Shown here: positions 26,045 through 35,108 of the stretch, piece by piece
Position numbering within the stretch: the stretch's first letter is position 1
Layout of the letters: each line of letters starts with the position of its first letter
Assembly: GCA_964611645.1 (NCBI GenBank)
Contig: CAZTAO010000020.1
Location: 9,455-73,454 of the forward strand
Source of the DNA: CAZTAO01 sp964611645
GTDB lineage: Bacteria; Armatimonadota; UBA5829
Reading direction: 5' to 3'
Length of the DNA: 64,000 nucleotides
Translations under genes and position numbers: made by a program
Notes under the pieces: generated by a model
Told to the model about the DNA's origin: nothing
Databases searched by the model: none
The model's input: only the letters and a program-made list of their open reading frames with translations

Positions 26045-26904
26045 CCTCGGAAGAACGCCAAGAGATAGACGCGCATGTAGCCAGGCAGCGGGGAAAGCTG
26101 AAGATATTCCTCGGCGCGCTGGCGGGCGTCGGGAAGACCTACAAGATGCTATCCGAGGCCCGGCGAAGGTTCTCGCGCGGGGAAAACATTGTGGTCGGGT
26201 TGGTGGAGACGCACGGCAGGCAAGGCACAGCCGAACTGCTCGAAGGCATGGAGCAGGTTCCGCTGAAACCCATCAAGTATCGCGACAAGACGTTCTACGA
26301 ACTCGACACGGCGGCAGTGATTGCGCGAAGACCCGAATGGGTACTGATAGATGAACTCGCTCACACCAACATTCCAGGCACGGTCCATCCCAAGCGGTGG
26401 CAGAGCATTGAGGAGATCCGCGACGCGGGCATAAACGTGATCACTACTCTCAATGTCCAGCATGTGGAAAGCTTGAACGACGCAGTCCAGGAAATCACCG
26501 GAGTGCGAGTGCGGGAGACTGTTCCGGACTGGGTGATAGACACCGCGGACGAAGTAGAACTGGTGGACCTCACTCCGGATGCGGTGCTCAACAGGCTCAG
26601 ACGGGGAGATATCTATAAAGATGACAAAGTCCCTCAGGCTTTGGCCAATTTCTTCCGCAAAGGCAATATAGTAGCGCTGAGGGAACTTGCGCTGCGGCTG
26701 ACTGCGGAGGAGGTGGATGAACAGCTTCAGCACTATATGGAAGCGCACCGGATGCCCCAGGGCAAAGCTGCTCGTGAATCCATAGTGGTGTGCATTTCCC
26801 CACACGCTCGCGCGCTGAAACTTGTACGCCGTGGTTACACCCTTGCAAAGCGATACCAGACTGGGCTCCGCATCGCACTGCAATCTGCATCTTATGCGTG
26901 CTGA
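26041..26904 (+). CDS. Stand-alone KdpD N-terminal K+ sensor domain, C-terminally truncated
   Basis: The first 270 residues match the KdpD sensor region: Walker A GALAGVGKTYKML, EGMEQVP, Walker B WVLIDELAHTN, and LNVQHVESLND. The beginning of the USP domain follows (ESIVVCISPHARALKLVRRG). Homology stops after LAKRY (about 26856). The last 16 residues (QTGLRIALQSASYAC) are the out-of-frame reading of permease DNA. Intact stand-alone forms have a full USP domain (about 370 residues), so this one lacks most of it. It overlaps the kdpC stop and would complement the kinase at 18880, which lacks this domain. Confidence 0.88.
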   Translation: MTSEERQEIDAHVARQRGKLKIFLGALAGVGKTYKMLSEARRRFSRGENIVVGLVETHGRQGTAELLEGMEQVPLKPIKYRDKTFYELDTAAVIARRPEWVLIDELAHTNIPGTVHPKRWQSIEEIRDAGINVITTLNVQHVESLNDAVQEITGVRVRETVPDWVIDTADEVELVDLTPDAVLNRLRRGDIYKDDKVPQALANFFRKGNIVALRELALRLTAEEVDEQLQHYMEAHRMPQGKAARESIVVCISPHARALKLVRRGYTLAKRYQTGLRIALQSASYAC

Positions 26905-28328
26905 TTGTCGCTTTCGCAAACATGAGGGGACTGCGGGAGTCGGGTGCTCTGTTCGCCCTCCCAACCTACACATTCATAGTGAGCCTTTTCATCCTGTGCA
27001 TTGTGGGGTTCGTGAAGACATTCACTGAGCCGGTGCATCCGATAGTGCCGCTGGATTTCCCGATGCCCACGATGCATGTAATGGGCCTGTTCATCATCCT
27101 GAAGGCGTTTTCGAGTGGCTGCTCCGCTCTGACTGGAATCGAGGCTATTGCCAACGGGGTTCCGGCATTCAGGCCGCCGGAGTCCAAGAATGCCGCACTT
27201 ACAATGTCCATAATGGCAGGCATCCTGGCCGTTCTGGTAATAGGCATTGCGTATCTAGGGCATATCTACCGCGCGCTCCCGGGGGCGTTTCTGATGGACT
27301 ACAGCAAGGAAATGGCAAGTCTGCCAAACTTTGCCGCGCTCCAGCATCAGACACTCGTGTCCCAGATTTCTGAACAGGTCTTCCATCGGGGATGGTTCTA
27401 CTTCCTGATTCAAGGGGCGACTACAGCTATCCTCATACTGGCGGCCAATACCGCATTTCAAGACTTCCCCAGACTCGGGTCCATTCTCGCAAAGGACCGC
27501 TATGCCCCGAGACAGTTGACGAGGATCGGTGACCGGCTGGTATTCTCAAACGGCATATTCCTGTTGTCCGGCCTCGCGATTGTTCTGCTGATACTCTTCC
27601 GTGGCGACACCCACTTGCTGATACCACTGTACGCGGTAGGCGTGTTTGTGTCGTTCACTCTCTCACAGTTCGGTATGTCGGTCCGCCAGAAAAGGCTGAA
27701 GCAGAGCGGGTGGCATTACCGATACGCACTCAGCATCATCGGTGGAACAGTAACAGGCATTGTTGCCACGGTGACAGTGGTCACGAAGTTCACTCACGGT
27801 GCGGTGATCGTCGTATTCCTCATACCTATTCTGGTCTTCATTTTCCGGAAGATCCATACCCACTATATCCAGTTAGGCGAGCAACTGAGGCTGACGGACG
27901 AGAACTATGTCGCTCCTGCCGCGGTCAGAACGACGTCGATTGTTCTGACCTCCGGTATCCACAAGGGCGTCCTTCCAGCGCTGGAATATGCCCGGACGCT
28001 GTCCCACGACTGCCGCGCGTTGTTTATAGATATGGATCCCGCTGAGACTGCCATAATAAAGGACCGGTGGGAGAAGTATGGTGTGGGCGTGCCGCTTGTG
28101 ATCCTGCACTCGCAGTATCGCTCGGTGATCGGCCCTATAATGGAATACATCGAAGAGGCCAAGAATGAGCGGCCCAATCATATTATCACGGTGGTAGTGC
28201 CGGAGTTCGTGCCGCTGAAGTGGTGGCACAAGCTGCTCCATCACCAGTCAGGAATTCTGCTCAAACTGATGCTCATGTTCTATCCGGGGATTGTGGTGGT
28301 CAACTACCGGTACTATCTGGAGAAGTAG
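26868..28328 (+). pseudogene. APC-family permease remnant, N-terminus deleted
   Basis: Homology to a large APC permease often found beside stand-alone KdpD sensor genes begins abruptly at PHRTAICILCVLIVAFANMR. It continues through FALPTYTFIV, FSSGCSALTGIEAIANGVPA and LAANTAFQDFPRLGSILAKD to a cytoplasmic USP-like tail. About 145 N-terminal residues (four or so TM helices) are missing. The frame differs from the sensor gene, so no fusion protein forms, and there is no well-placed start; the first in-frame ATG is inside a TM helix. It is probably non-functional, or the join is an assembly artefact. Confidence 0.75.
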
Positions 28329-28330
28329 GC

Positions 28331-29092
28331 TCAGGGTTTCTTGCTCACTACTAGGACATTGTGCATGGGGAAGAACGGTTCGACCAGAAGCTTGCCTTCG
28401 GCGTAGAGAGAGCAGGAGACCCCGCCATCGAGGTTGATGGCATCGACGGCTCCGAGCTTGAGCATGATCTTTGAAAGCTTGCGCAGAGTGATTGGCTTCT
28501 TCACAGAGCACATAACAAGCTTCCCGTCACGGGTTGCCCCTACCGCCCCGCGCTTTGCTTCGATTTTACCAGCAGCGGGGCCGAAGCCATCGCTGGAGTA
28601 GTCTGTCTGGATAACGCCATTTCGCAGCAGCCTTGGGCCGCAGGCAATTCCCGAATTGCAGCCGCGCCAGTTGATTTTGCCGTTGCGTTTGCGTTCGCGA
28701 AAGACAACGGCGCCTTTGCTGTTGAAGCCTATCCCCTGTCTCTGCCCACCCCGGCTAACCACACGTCCATCTGCGACGATGTCACCCAGGGGCTTGTGAT
28801 CCATATCCCAGTAGGTCCCGCCAATAACTGCCACGGCATTGGTTCGCTTCGCTATTGCCTCGATACGCTCGCCATTCTGCCGGTCTGTCGCGAGAACCGG
28901 GCGCACGTCATACTTGCCGGTCCTCAAATCAACGATGCAGTATGAACAATCTGACCTTGTGCCACTCTCCACTGACTTGGAGCCGGCAGCGACGGGGTGT
29001 TGGATCGCCACCAGGAATGTACCCGCTGCAACAACCACGCCCAGGACCACCAGAATCAGGAGCGAAATCCCGCTGCCCTGTCTCAACTGCAT
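28331..29092 (-). CDS. Phosphodiester glycosidase (NAGPA/DUF2233) family protein
   Basis: 253 residues. An N-terminal TM anchor (GISLLILVVLGVVVAAGTFL) is followed by a NAGPA-type domain with AVIGGTYWDMDHKPLGDIV, IACGPRLLRNG and the signature AINLDGGVSCSLY. Family members hydrolyse or bind phosphodiester-linked sugars, often in envelope glycans. It converges with the permease remnant and overlaps the stop of the DUF512 gene upstream. Confidence 0.85.
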   Translation of the reverse strand: MQLRQGSGISLLILVVLGVVVAAGTFLVAIQHPVAAGSKSVESGTRSDCSYCIVDLRTGKYDVRPVLATDRQNGERIEAIAKRTNAVAVIGGTYWDMDHKPLGDIVADGRVVSRGGQRQGIGFNSKGAVVFRERKRNGKINWRGCNSGIACGPRLLRNGVIQTDYSSDGFGPAAGKIEAKRGAVGATRDGKLVMCSVKKPITLRKLSKIMLKLGAVDAINLDGGVSCSLYAEGKLLVEPFFPMHNVLVVSKKP

Positions 29093-30387
29093 CCTCCAGC
29101 CAGTTCAATCAGCCTGCGCACAAGTCGAACGGGGTTGGGTGCAATCGCCTCGACCCTGCATCCCACACTCGTCGCGACATCCTCCAGAGTAACGTCATCA
29201 AGAAACACCCCATCCCGAAGCGCCACGGCAGGCACAAATACGATGTCGCCCAGTTCACGGCCATGTAATTGGTCGATGACGTCTCGCCCTGTCATAAGCC
29301 CAGTGACGGTCACGCTCTCACCGAACAGTCTGTTTTCGACTGGGACCACGCGGATGTCCAGCCCCTCACAACCGATGCTGCGTGCCCATTGCGCGAGAAT
29401 AGGGGCAAAGAGTGCGCCGGAAATCAGCGTGACGCGAAGACTGCCCTTGAAGCTCTCATTGAGAATAGTTTTCGCTCGTCGCCCGCTGTCCAGGAAGCGT
29501 CTAACCATACCAACACCATTGCCCAGTTGCGCATATCCTTCGTACGTGGAGGAACTCGGAACCGGCTTGCCGGCCTTGAGGAAGAACTCGTCCGCCGCCC
29601 AAACGATCCGTGAGCCACGCTTCGCCAGAAGCCTCTTCTGTTCGCGGGCGACCAGTTCGAGAATGCTCTGTGCGTAGTCGCGGTCTATTTCGGGAATTGG
29701 CGTCTTGTTGCGTCGATGAGCAGTAAGCCCAACGGGAACCACTGCGATAGACTGCACGGCGGGGTGGCGCTTGGACAACTCCCGAATGGAGTCCAATAGG
29801 TAGTCACTATCGTTGATCCCGGGACACAGCACTATCTGGGTGTGCATTGTGATTCTGGCGATGGCGAGGTGGTCTATCTGGCCTAGAATCGATGGCGCAT
29901 CGCGACCTAGCATTCTATGCCTGAGATCGTCGTCAACGGCGTGGACTGAAATGTAGAGGGGGCTGAGCCGCTGTTCGACAACCCGCTCCAACTCCGCCTG
30001 GCTCACATTGGCCAAGGTGACGTAGTTGCCGTGGAGGAAGGAGAGGCGGTAGTCATCGTCTTTGAGATACAGAGACTTCCTCAAGCCCTTTGGAAGCTGT
30101 TCCACGAAGCAGAACAGACACCGCGCTCCGCAGGTGCGGATGCCGTCGAATAGTTCGTCGGTGAACTCGACACCAAGCAAGGTGTCTGCGTCTTTTTCGA
30201 TCTTGAATTGGTTAAGATGTCCACCCCGACTTACTGCGAGGGTGATGAACTCATCCGACACGAAGAACCGGTAATCGATGGAGTCGCGAAGCTCGTGGCC
30301 GTTGATGGCGACTATCTCATCGCCCGGCATAAGCCCTAGAGCTTCAGCCATGCCACCGCGCTCGATAGAGGATACTACGCCGCCCAA
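29083..30387 (-). CDS. PDZ and radical-SAM-like DUF512 protein
   Basis: 434 residues. A PDZ-like N-domain (MAEALGLMPGDEIVAINGHE) is followed by a radical-SAM-type core with cysteines in CGARCLFCFVEQLP (CxxxCxxC). The conserved strand HTQIVLCPGINDSD and the DUF512 C-domain complete it. The reaction of this family is not established to my knowledge. It ends one base before the upstream ispH coding region, so the two are probably coupled. Confidence 0.88.
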   Translation of the reverse strand: MGGVVSSIERGGMAEALGLMPGDEIVAINGHELRDSIDYRFFVSDEFITLAVSRGGHLNQFKIEKDADTLLGVEFTDELFDGIRTCGARCLFCFVEQLPKGLRKSLYLKDDDYRLSFLHGNYVTLANVSQAELERVVEQRLSPLYISVHAVDDDLRHRMLGRDAPSILGQIDHLAIARITMHTQIVLCPGINDSDYLLDSIRELSKRHPAVQSIAVVPVGLTAHRRNKTPIPEIDRDYAQSILELVAREQKRLLAKRGSRIVWAADEFFLKAGKPVPSSSTYEGYAQLGNGVGMVRRFLDSGRRAKTILNESFKGSLRVTLISGALFAPILAQWARSIGCEGLDIRVVPVENRLFGESVTVTGLMTGRDVIDQLHGRELGDIVFVPAVALRDGVFLDDVTLEDVATSVGCRVEAIAPNPVRLVRRLIELAGGCS

Positions 30388-31221
30388 CTAGCGGCCCTCC
30401 AGGAAGCGGGTGACTTCGCTGATGGTCCAGTCCGGAGTAGAAGCGCCGGCAGTCAGCCCGGCCACACTCACGCCCCCCAGCCACTCTTCTTTGATGTCAG
30501 AAACGGTCTCGATGTGGTAGGTGCGGGAATTGATCTCCCGGCAGATGTCGGCCAGTCGATTGGTATTCGCGCTGTTGAACCCGCCAACAACGAACATCGC
30601 GTCCACCTTTGGCGCAAGTTCCCTCGCGGCATTCTGCCGTTCGATGGTGGCGTAACAGATGGTGTTGTACGCCACGGTCTCGGAGGCTCTTTGAGCAATT
30701 GCCCCGACCACTTCACCGAACCGTTCGGGGGTTTGAGTAGTCTGGCTGACTACACCGACTTTGCCACCCTCGAAACACGCCGACAGCGCCGCCTCGGGGC
30801 TATTGAGCACCAATGCGCTATCCCCCGCCGCGCTGAGAATCCCCTTGACCTCACTGTGGCCCTCGTCCCCAACGATTGCCACCAGATACCCGCCCTGGGC
30901 AAGCTCGGCGGCTTTGCGGTGGACTATGGCAACGAAAGGGCACGTGGCGTCGATCACATTGAGACCCATTCCTCGGGCTCTATTGGCGAGTTCGTCCGGC
31001 ACACCGTGGGAAGGCACTACAACGCTCCCCTCGCCCACCTCATCTAGCGTCTTCACGGCTTTCACACCGCGACCGCTCAGGGCGTCCACTACTTGGGGAT
31101 TGTGAATAATCGGGCCTAGCGTGGCAATTCGCTCGCCTCCGGCCAAAGCCCCATCGACAATCTCCAAAGCCCGCTTGACACCAAAGCAAACACCGGCATG
31201 CTTTGCCAGGATCACTTGCAT
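30388..31221 (-). CDS. ispH: 4-hydroxy-3-methylbut-2-enyl diphosphate reductase IspH
   Basis: 277 residues with the three cluster cysteines: AGVCFGVKRAL near the N-terminus, DATCPFV in the middle and NTICYAT later. GHSEVKG and ASTPDWTI are also conserved. It reduces HMBPP to IPP and DMAPP in the MEP pathway using a [4Fe-4S] cluster. It overlaps the leuB stop by 10 bases, which places it at the end of the leu operon. Confidence 0.96.
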   Translation of the reverse strand: MQVILAKHAGVCFGVKRALEIVDGALAGGERIATLGPIIHNPQVVDALSGRGVKAVKTLDEVGEGSVVVPSHGVPDELANRARGMGLNVIDATCPFVAIVHRKAAELAQGGYLVAIVGDEGHSEVKGILSAAGDSALVLNSPEAALSACFEGGKVGVVSQTTQTPERFGEVVGAIAQRASETVAYNTICYATIERQNAARELAPKVDAMFVVGGFNSANTNRLADICREINSRTYHIETVSDIKEEWLGGVSVAGLTAGASTPDWTISEVTRFLEGR

Positions 31222-32324
31222 CCGACGCTCCCACCCCGAATCCGCTCCGCCACCACGTCACCCATCTCGCTGCAGGAGAGAACCTTGCACCCCGGGGTTT
31301 GTATGTCGGCGGTTCGGTAGCCGTCATTGAGAACGGACTCCACCGCTGATCTGATCATCACCGCGCCTTCGGGGGAGTTGCAGGCGTATCTCAGCAGCAT
31401 TGCGGCTGTGAGAATTGTGGCTATCGGGTTGCAGATGTTTTGGCCCGCGATATCGGGCGCGGAGCCGTGGATCGGTTCGTAGAGGCCACCGTGCTCTGTG
31501 CCTATGCTGGCGGAGGGAAGCATGCCCAGCGACCCGGCCAGCATCGACGCCTCATCGGTCAGAAGGTCGCCGAAGAGGTTGTCTGCCAGGATTACATCGA
31601 ATTGCTTCGGATTCCGCAGAAGCTGCATTCCGCAGTTGTCGGCGAGCATGTGAGTCAGTTCGATGTCCGGATACTCTTTGCCGACCTCGGTCACAACCTC
31701 GCGCCACAGCCGGGAGGTTTCCATCGCGTTGGCCTTGTCGACCGAGTGGACCTTGCCCCGCCGCCTGCGAGCCTGCTGGAAAGCGACGTGCGCTATCCGC
31801 GTGATCTCGCTCACACTGTAGGTGCAGGTGTCGACCGCGACAACTTCGCCATTCTCCTCGTGCCTACCCTTGGGTAGGCCGAAGTAGACTCCGCCGGTCA
31901 ATTCGCGCACAAAGAGAATGTCCAGACCACCTTCCACTTTCTCCTGCTTCAGGCTGGAGGCGGCAGTGAGGGACTCAAAGACGACTACTGGTCGCAGGTT
32001 GGCGTACGCTCCCAGGGCTTTTCTCAGAGGAAACAAGCCGCCCGACTCAGGCCGCGCGGCGGCAGGCTGAAGGTTGTCCCACTTCGGCCCACCAACCGCC
32101 CCGAAGAACACTGCGTCACTTGCCAGAGAGAGCTCGAGCGTGTCTTTGGGCAGCGGCGTGCCCACTGCATCTATCGCTGCGCCGCCGATAAGGGCCTCGG
32201 TATATTCGAACGAGATTCCCAGCTTCCCGGCGGCGGCGTCAAGAGCCTTGATGCCCTGTGGTATTATCTCGGTCCCGACGCCGTCACCGGGGAGCACTGC
32301 TATCTTGTACTTCTTTGGGACCAT
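31212..32324 (-). CDS. leuB: 3-isopropylmalate dehydrogenase
   Basis: About 370 residues with AVLPGDGVGTEIIPQG, the substrate arginines around LRKALGAYANLRPVVVF and the metal site DNLFGDLLTDEASM. GSAPDIAGQNICNP confers NAD preference. It oxidises and decarboxylates 3-isopropylmalate in leucine synthesis. I use the ATG at 32324, one base after the leuD stop, rather than the TTG at 32336. Confidence 0.96.
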   Translation of the reverse strand: MVPKKYKIAVLPGDGVGTEIIPQGIKALDAAAGKLGISFEYTEALIGGAAIDAVGTPLPKDTLELSLASDAVFFGAVGGPKWDNLQPAAARPESGGLFPLRKALGAYANLRPVVVFESLTAASSLKQEKVEGGLDILFVRELTGGVYFGLPKGRHEENGEVVAVDTCTYSVSEITRIAHVAFQQARRRRGKVHSVDKANAMETSRLWREVVTEVGKEYPDIELTHMLADNCGMQLLRNPKQFDVILADNLFGDLLTDEASMLAGSLGMLPSASIGTEHGGLYEPIHGSAPDIAGQNICNPIATILTAAMLLRYACNSPEGAVMIRSAVESVLNDGYRTADIQTPGCKVLSCSEMGDVVAERIRGGSVGCK

Positions 32325-32325
32325 A

Positions 32326-32817
32326 CTACTTGCCAATCTTCGTTCTTGTGTAGTTCACCAAGCCCCCGACCTCGATCAACTGCTTCATGAACGGCGGGAA
32401 GGGCTTGGCCTGGAATGACTTGCCGGTGGTCACGTTTCTTATCGCACCCGTATCCAGGTCCACTTCAACAGTGTCGCCATTGGAGATTCCAGCCACCGCT
32501 TCCGGGCTTTCCAGAATCGGCAGACCGGTGTTGAGAGCATTTCGGAAGAAGATGCGGGCGAAGTTGTTGGCTATCACCACAGAAATTCCTGATGCCTTTA
32601 TGGCGATAGGCGCGTGCTCGCGTGAAGACCCACAGCCAAAGTTATCCTCTCCGACCATCACATCACCCGGCTGGACTTTCTTCACAAACTCCGTGTCGAT
32701 GTCCTCCATGGCGTGCGAAGCCAGCTCCTTGGGGTCAGTGCTATTGAGATACCGCGCCGGTATAATAACGTCAGTATCGACGTTGCTACCATATTTATGA
32801 ACTCTGCCTTTGATCAT
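32326..32817 (-). CDS. leuD: 3-isopropylmalate dehydratase small subunit
   Basis: 163 residues with VDTDVIIPARYL, the swivel-domain motif NFGCGSSREHAPIAIKASG and ANNFARIFFRNALNTGLP. It has the short archaeal/HacB-type length that goes with the 420-residue LeuC here. AAGGAG lies ten bases before the ATG. LeuCD isomerises 2- to 3-isopropylmalate. Confidence 0.96.
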   Translation of the reverse strand: MIKGRVHKYGSNVDTDVIIPARYLNSTDPKELASHAMEDIDTEFVKKVQPGDVMVGEDNFGCGSSREHAPIAIKASGISVVIANNFARIFFRNALNTGLPILESPEAVAGISNGDTVEVDLDTGAIRNVTTGKSFQAKPFPPFMKQLIEVGGLVNYTRTKIGK

Positions 32818-32833
32818 TTTTGATGCTCCTTTT

Positions 32834-32873
32834 TATCACGAAAACACGAAAGGGAGAAAACACGAAAAAGAAC
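32834..32873. repeat. CACGAAA-type repeat, leuD side of the GxxExxY gene
   Basis: Repeats of CACGAAA spaced by short variable bases (ATCACGAAAACACGAAAG, then GAAAACACGAAAAAGAAC). It shares GAAAACACGAAAAAGAAC with the solo copy at 46271-46314. Confidence 0.7.
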
Positions 32874-33187
32874 TAGTTTACTATTCTCTTTATCGTCAGG
32901 GTCGCGCTGCTGAAATTCAGAAGCAGCCCGACTTTCGCCCCAGTTGCTCGGAGGTAGGATCTCACCTGAGCATAGTGAACATCCTCGAGTGCTTTCACTG
33001 CCTTGAGTTCTAGAACGAGGGCGTCTCCCACCATTATGTCGAGAACATGATTGCCCACGATCCTCCCGTCGTAGAAGACAGTGATCTGCTTCTGTGTCTC
33101 AAAGAGTATCCGGCGCTTCGCAAGCTCTATACACAATGCGTTCTCGTAGACTGACTCGAGGAATCCCGGCCCTAGCCGCTTATGCAC
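32873..33187 (-). CDS. GxxExxY family protein (PD-(D/E)XK nuclease-like) inserted in the leu operon
   Basis: At least 104 residues. The family name motif is LGPGFLESVYENAL, and the core DIMVGDALVLELKAVKAL has the D...ExK pattern of PD-(D/E)XK nucleases. The frame stays open upstream through IEFEDGSKEVIAAAIEV, so the real start is probably earlier (perhaps the ATT at 33235), since no ATG/GTG/TTG lies in frame there. It sits between leuC and leuD and is bordered on both sides by CACGAAA repeats, which suggests a small mobile insertion. Its function is unknown. Confidence 0.82.
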   Translation of the reverse strand: MHKRLGPGFLESVYENALCIELAKRRILFETQKQITVFYDGRIVGNHVLDIMVGDALVLELKAVKALEDVHYAQVRSYLRATGAKVGLLLNFSSATLTIKRIVN

Positions 33188-33251
33188 CTCAATGGCCGCA
33201 GCTATGACTTCCTTGCTGCCATCCTCAAACTCAATACCTTTTCCGTCCTCT

Positions 33252-33318
33252 TTCGTGTTTTCCGTCTTTCGTGCTTTCGTGATTCCGTTCTCTAGTTCCT
33301 TTTCGTGATTCCGTCTTC
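33252..33318. repeat. CACGAAA-type repeat, leuC side of the GxxExxY gene
   Basis: On the minus strand it reads AATCACGAAAGCACGAAAG followed by ACGGAAAACACGAAAG, with a second AATCACGAAAAGGAAC unit. The first 19 bases match the solo copy near 46271 exactly. It runs up to the leuC stop. Confidence 0.7.
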
Positions 33319-34580
33319 TATTTCAGTTCCTCAGGGCTGGCTAGTCTTCCCAGTATCGCGGATGCGGCGGCTACTGCTGGGCCGGCCAGGTATACTTCTG
33401 ATTGAACGTGGCCCATTCTGCCTACGAAGTTTCGGTTGGTTGTGGCGACTGAGCGCTCGCCTGCCGCCAGCACTCCCATGTGACCGCCGAGGCAGGGGCC
33501 GCAGGTCGGGGTGCTTACCGCCCCACCCGCTTCCACGAATATCTGCGTCAGCCCCTCTTTGATCGCCTGCAGGTATATCTCCTGGGTGGCGGGGATGACT
33601 ATCAGCCGCACATCCGGGTGAACCTGATGGCCCTTAATAACTCCAGCCGCTATCCGAAGGTCTTCGATGCGGCCGTTGGTACAAGAGCCTATCACCGACT
33701 GGTCTATCCGCACATCCACGCATTCGCTGATGGGCTTGGCGTTCTCCGGCAGATGCGGGAAGCTGACTTGCGGCTCCATCTTGGACACATCGATCTCGAT
33801 GATGTCTTTGTATTCGGCGTCGTCATCGCTATTGTATATAGCGAACTTGCGCTTGGCTCTGCCCTGAACGTAGCTCAGAGTCTTGGCGTCCGGGGCCATA
33901 ATACCGTTTTTCGCGCCTGCCTCGATGGCCATATTGCACATGGTGAAGCGGCCAGCCATGTCCAGATCGTCGATAGCCTCGCCAGTGAACTCCATCGATG
34001 AGTACAGCGCGCCGTCCACGCCTATCTTGCCGATGGTGTAGAGGATCAGGTCCTTGCCGCCGACCCACTTGGGCATTTTGCCGGTGTAGACAAACTTGAT
34101 CTGCTCCGGCACCTTCAGCCAGGTCTCGCCAACCGCCATCGCGCAGCCCAGGTCGGTGCTTCCGACCCCGGTCGAGAACGCTCCCAAAGCGCCGTAGGTG
34201 CAGGTATGGGAGTCTGCGCCGATGATGGCATCACCCGGCAGCACCAGGCCCTCATCAGGCAGCAGAGTATGCTCAATACCCATCTTCCCAATCTCGAAGA
34301 ACCAGGTGATATTGTGCTTCCTGGCAAAGTCGCGCAGTATCTTCACCAACTCCGCCGACTTGATGTCTTTGTTGGGGGTCGAGTGGTCAGGCACCAGGGC
34401 GATTCTGTCTTTGTCCCAGACTGTCGCTGCTCCCAGCTTCTCGAACTCCCGAATGGCGATAGGCGCAGTGATATCATTCCCCAGCACCATGTCCAGCTTC
34501 ACCGTGATCAGTTCCCCCGGCTCCACCCTCTCCTGACCGCAATGCGCCGCCAGTATCTTTTGTGTGATTGTTTGTTTCAT
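33318..34580 (-). CDS. leuC: 3-isopropylmalate dehydratase large subunit
   Basis: 420 residues, the LeuC/HacA-type length. The [4Fe-4S] cysteines are in VIGSCTNGR and TPTCGPCLGGHMG. IIGADSHTCTYGALGAFSTG and RNFVGRMGH are conserved active-site segments. It works with LeuD. AGAGGAG precedes the ATG. It is separated from leuD by the GxxExxY insertion. Confidence 0.96.
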   Translation of the reverse strand: MKQTITQKILAAHCGQERVEPGELITVKLDMVLGNDITAPIAIREFEKLGAATVWDKDRIALVPDHSTPNKDIKSAELVKILRDFARKHNITWFFEIGKMGIEHTLLPDEGLVLPGDAIIGADSHTCTYGALGAFSTGVGSTDLGCAMAVGETWLKVPEQIKFVYTGKMPKWVGGKDLILYTIGKIGVDGALYSSMEFTGEAIDDLDMAGRFTMCNMAIEAGAKNGIMAPDAKTLSYVQGRAKRKFAIYNSDDDAEYKDIIEIDVSKMEPQVSFPHLPENAKPISECVDVRIDQSVIGSCTNGRIEDLRIAAGVIKGHQVHPDVRLIVIPATQEIYLQAIKEGLTQIFVEAGGAVSTPTCGPCLGGHMGVLAAGERSVATTNRNFVGRMGHVQSEVYLAGPAVAAASAILGRLASPEELK

Positions 34581-34610
34581 TTAGACTCCTCTTTCGATAT
34601 TCCGGTAGTG

Positions 34611-35024
34611 TTAGCGGTTCACTCCCACACCACGTGATCGCCAACGTCCGATACTCTTACCTAGGTAAAACCAGGGCATAGTCGCCGCAGCAAAAACGGC
34701 GAGTTCCACGATCAGCCCGACTACATTTCGTGGCTGACGCATAAAAAATGAGGCGACAGGAATGACAACTATGAACCAAATCAGGCCGTTTGTGACCGCG
34801 CTGCGAGCTGTAGGTGTCCAGCCAGAATCACTCCAATGCAAGCCGATAAGAAAACTGGTCACGGCAAAAAGCAACAGTATTCCGATCATCATAATATACG
34901 GCGCATAGGCAGGAAGCACAACCGCCACCACTGCTGTCGGAACAGCGAACGCCGCAAAATACAGAAGCATTTGTACTGTAGGATTGCCCTTGCCCGCGCC
35001 AACACCCGCATCATTCTCGCCCAT
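34611..35024 (-). CDS. Small four-TM membrane protein in the leu operon
   Basis: 137 residues with about four TM helices (MLLYFAAFAVPTAVVAVVLP, IMMIGILLLFAVTSFLIGL, NGLIWFIVVIPVASFF, LIVELAVFAAATMPWFYLG) and a basic C-terminus. I do not recognise a family. It lies between leuA and leuC on the operon strand. Confidence 0.65.
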   Translation of the reverse strand: MGENDAGVGAGKGNPTVQMLLYFAAFAVPTAVVAVVLPAYAPYIMMIGILLLFAVTSFLIGLHWSDSGWTPTARSAVTNGLIWFIVVIPVASFFMRQPRNVVGLIVELAVFAAATMPWFYLGKSIGRWRSRGVGVNR

Positions 35025-35108
35025 CTTGGACCCTCCAACTAGCTAATCGTCGATTGCTACGCCCTGATGGGTGGCGATTCGGAAATCGCCACCCATCGAT
35101 GATGGTCC

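Noticed and set aside
26041..28328. KdpD-permease fusion protein
   Set aside because: The two parts are in different frames, and the sensor frame stops at 26904 shortly after the junction.
32834..33318. CACGAAA repeats as a possible CRISPR array
   Set aside because: Units are seven bases with spacers of only a few bases, and there are no cas genes.
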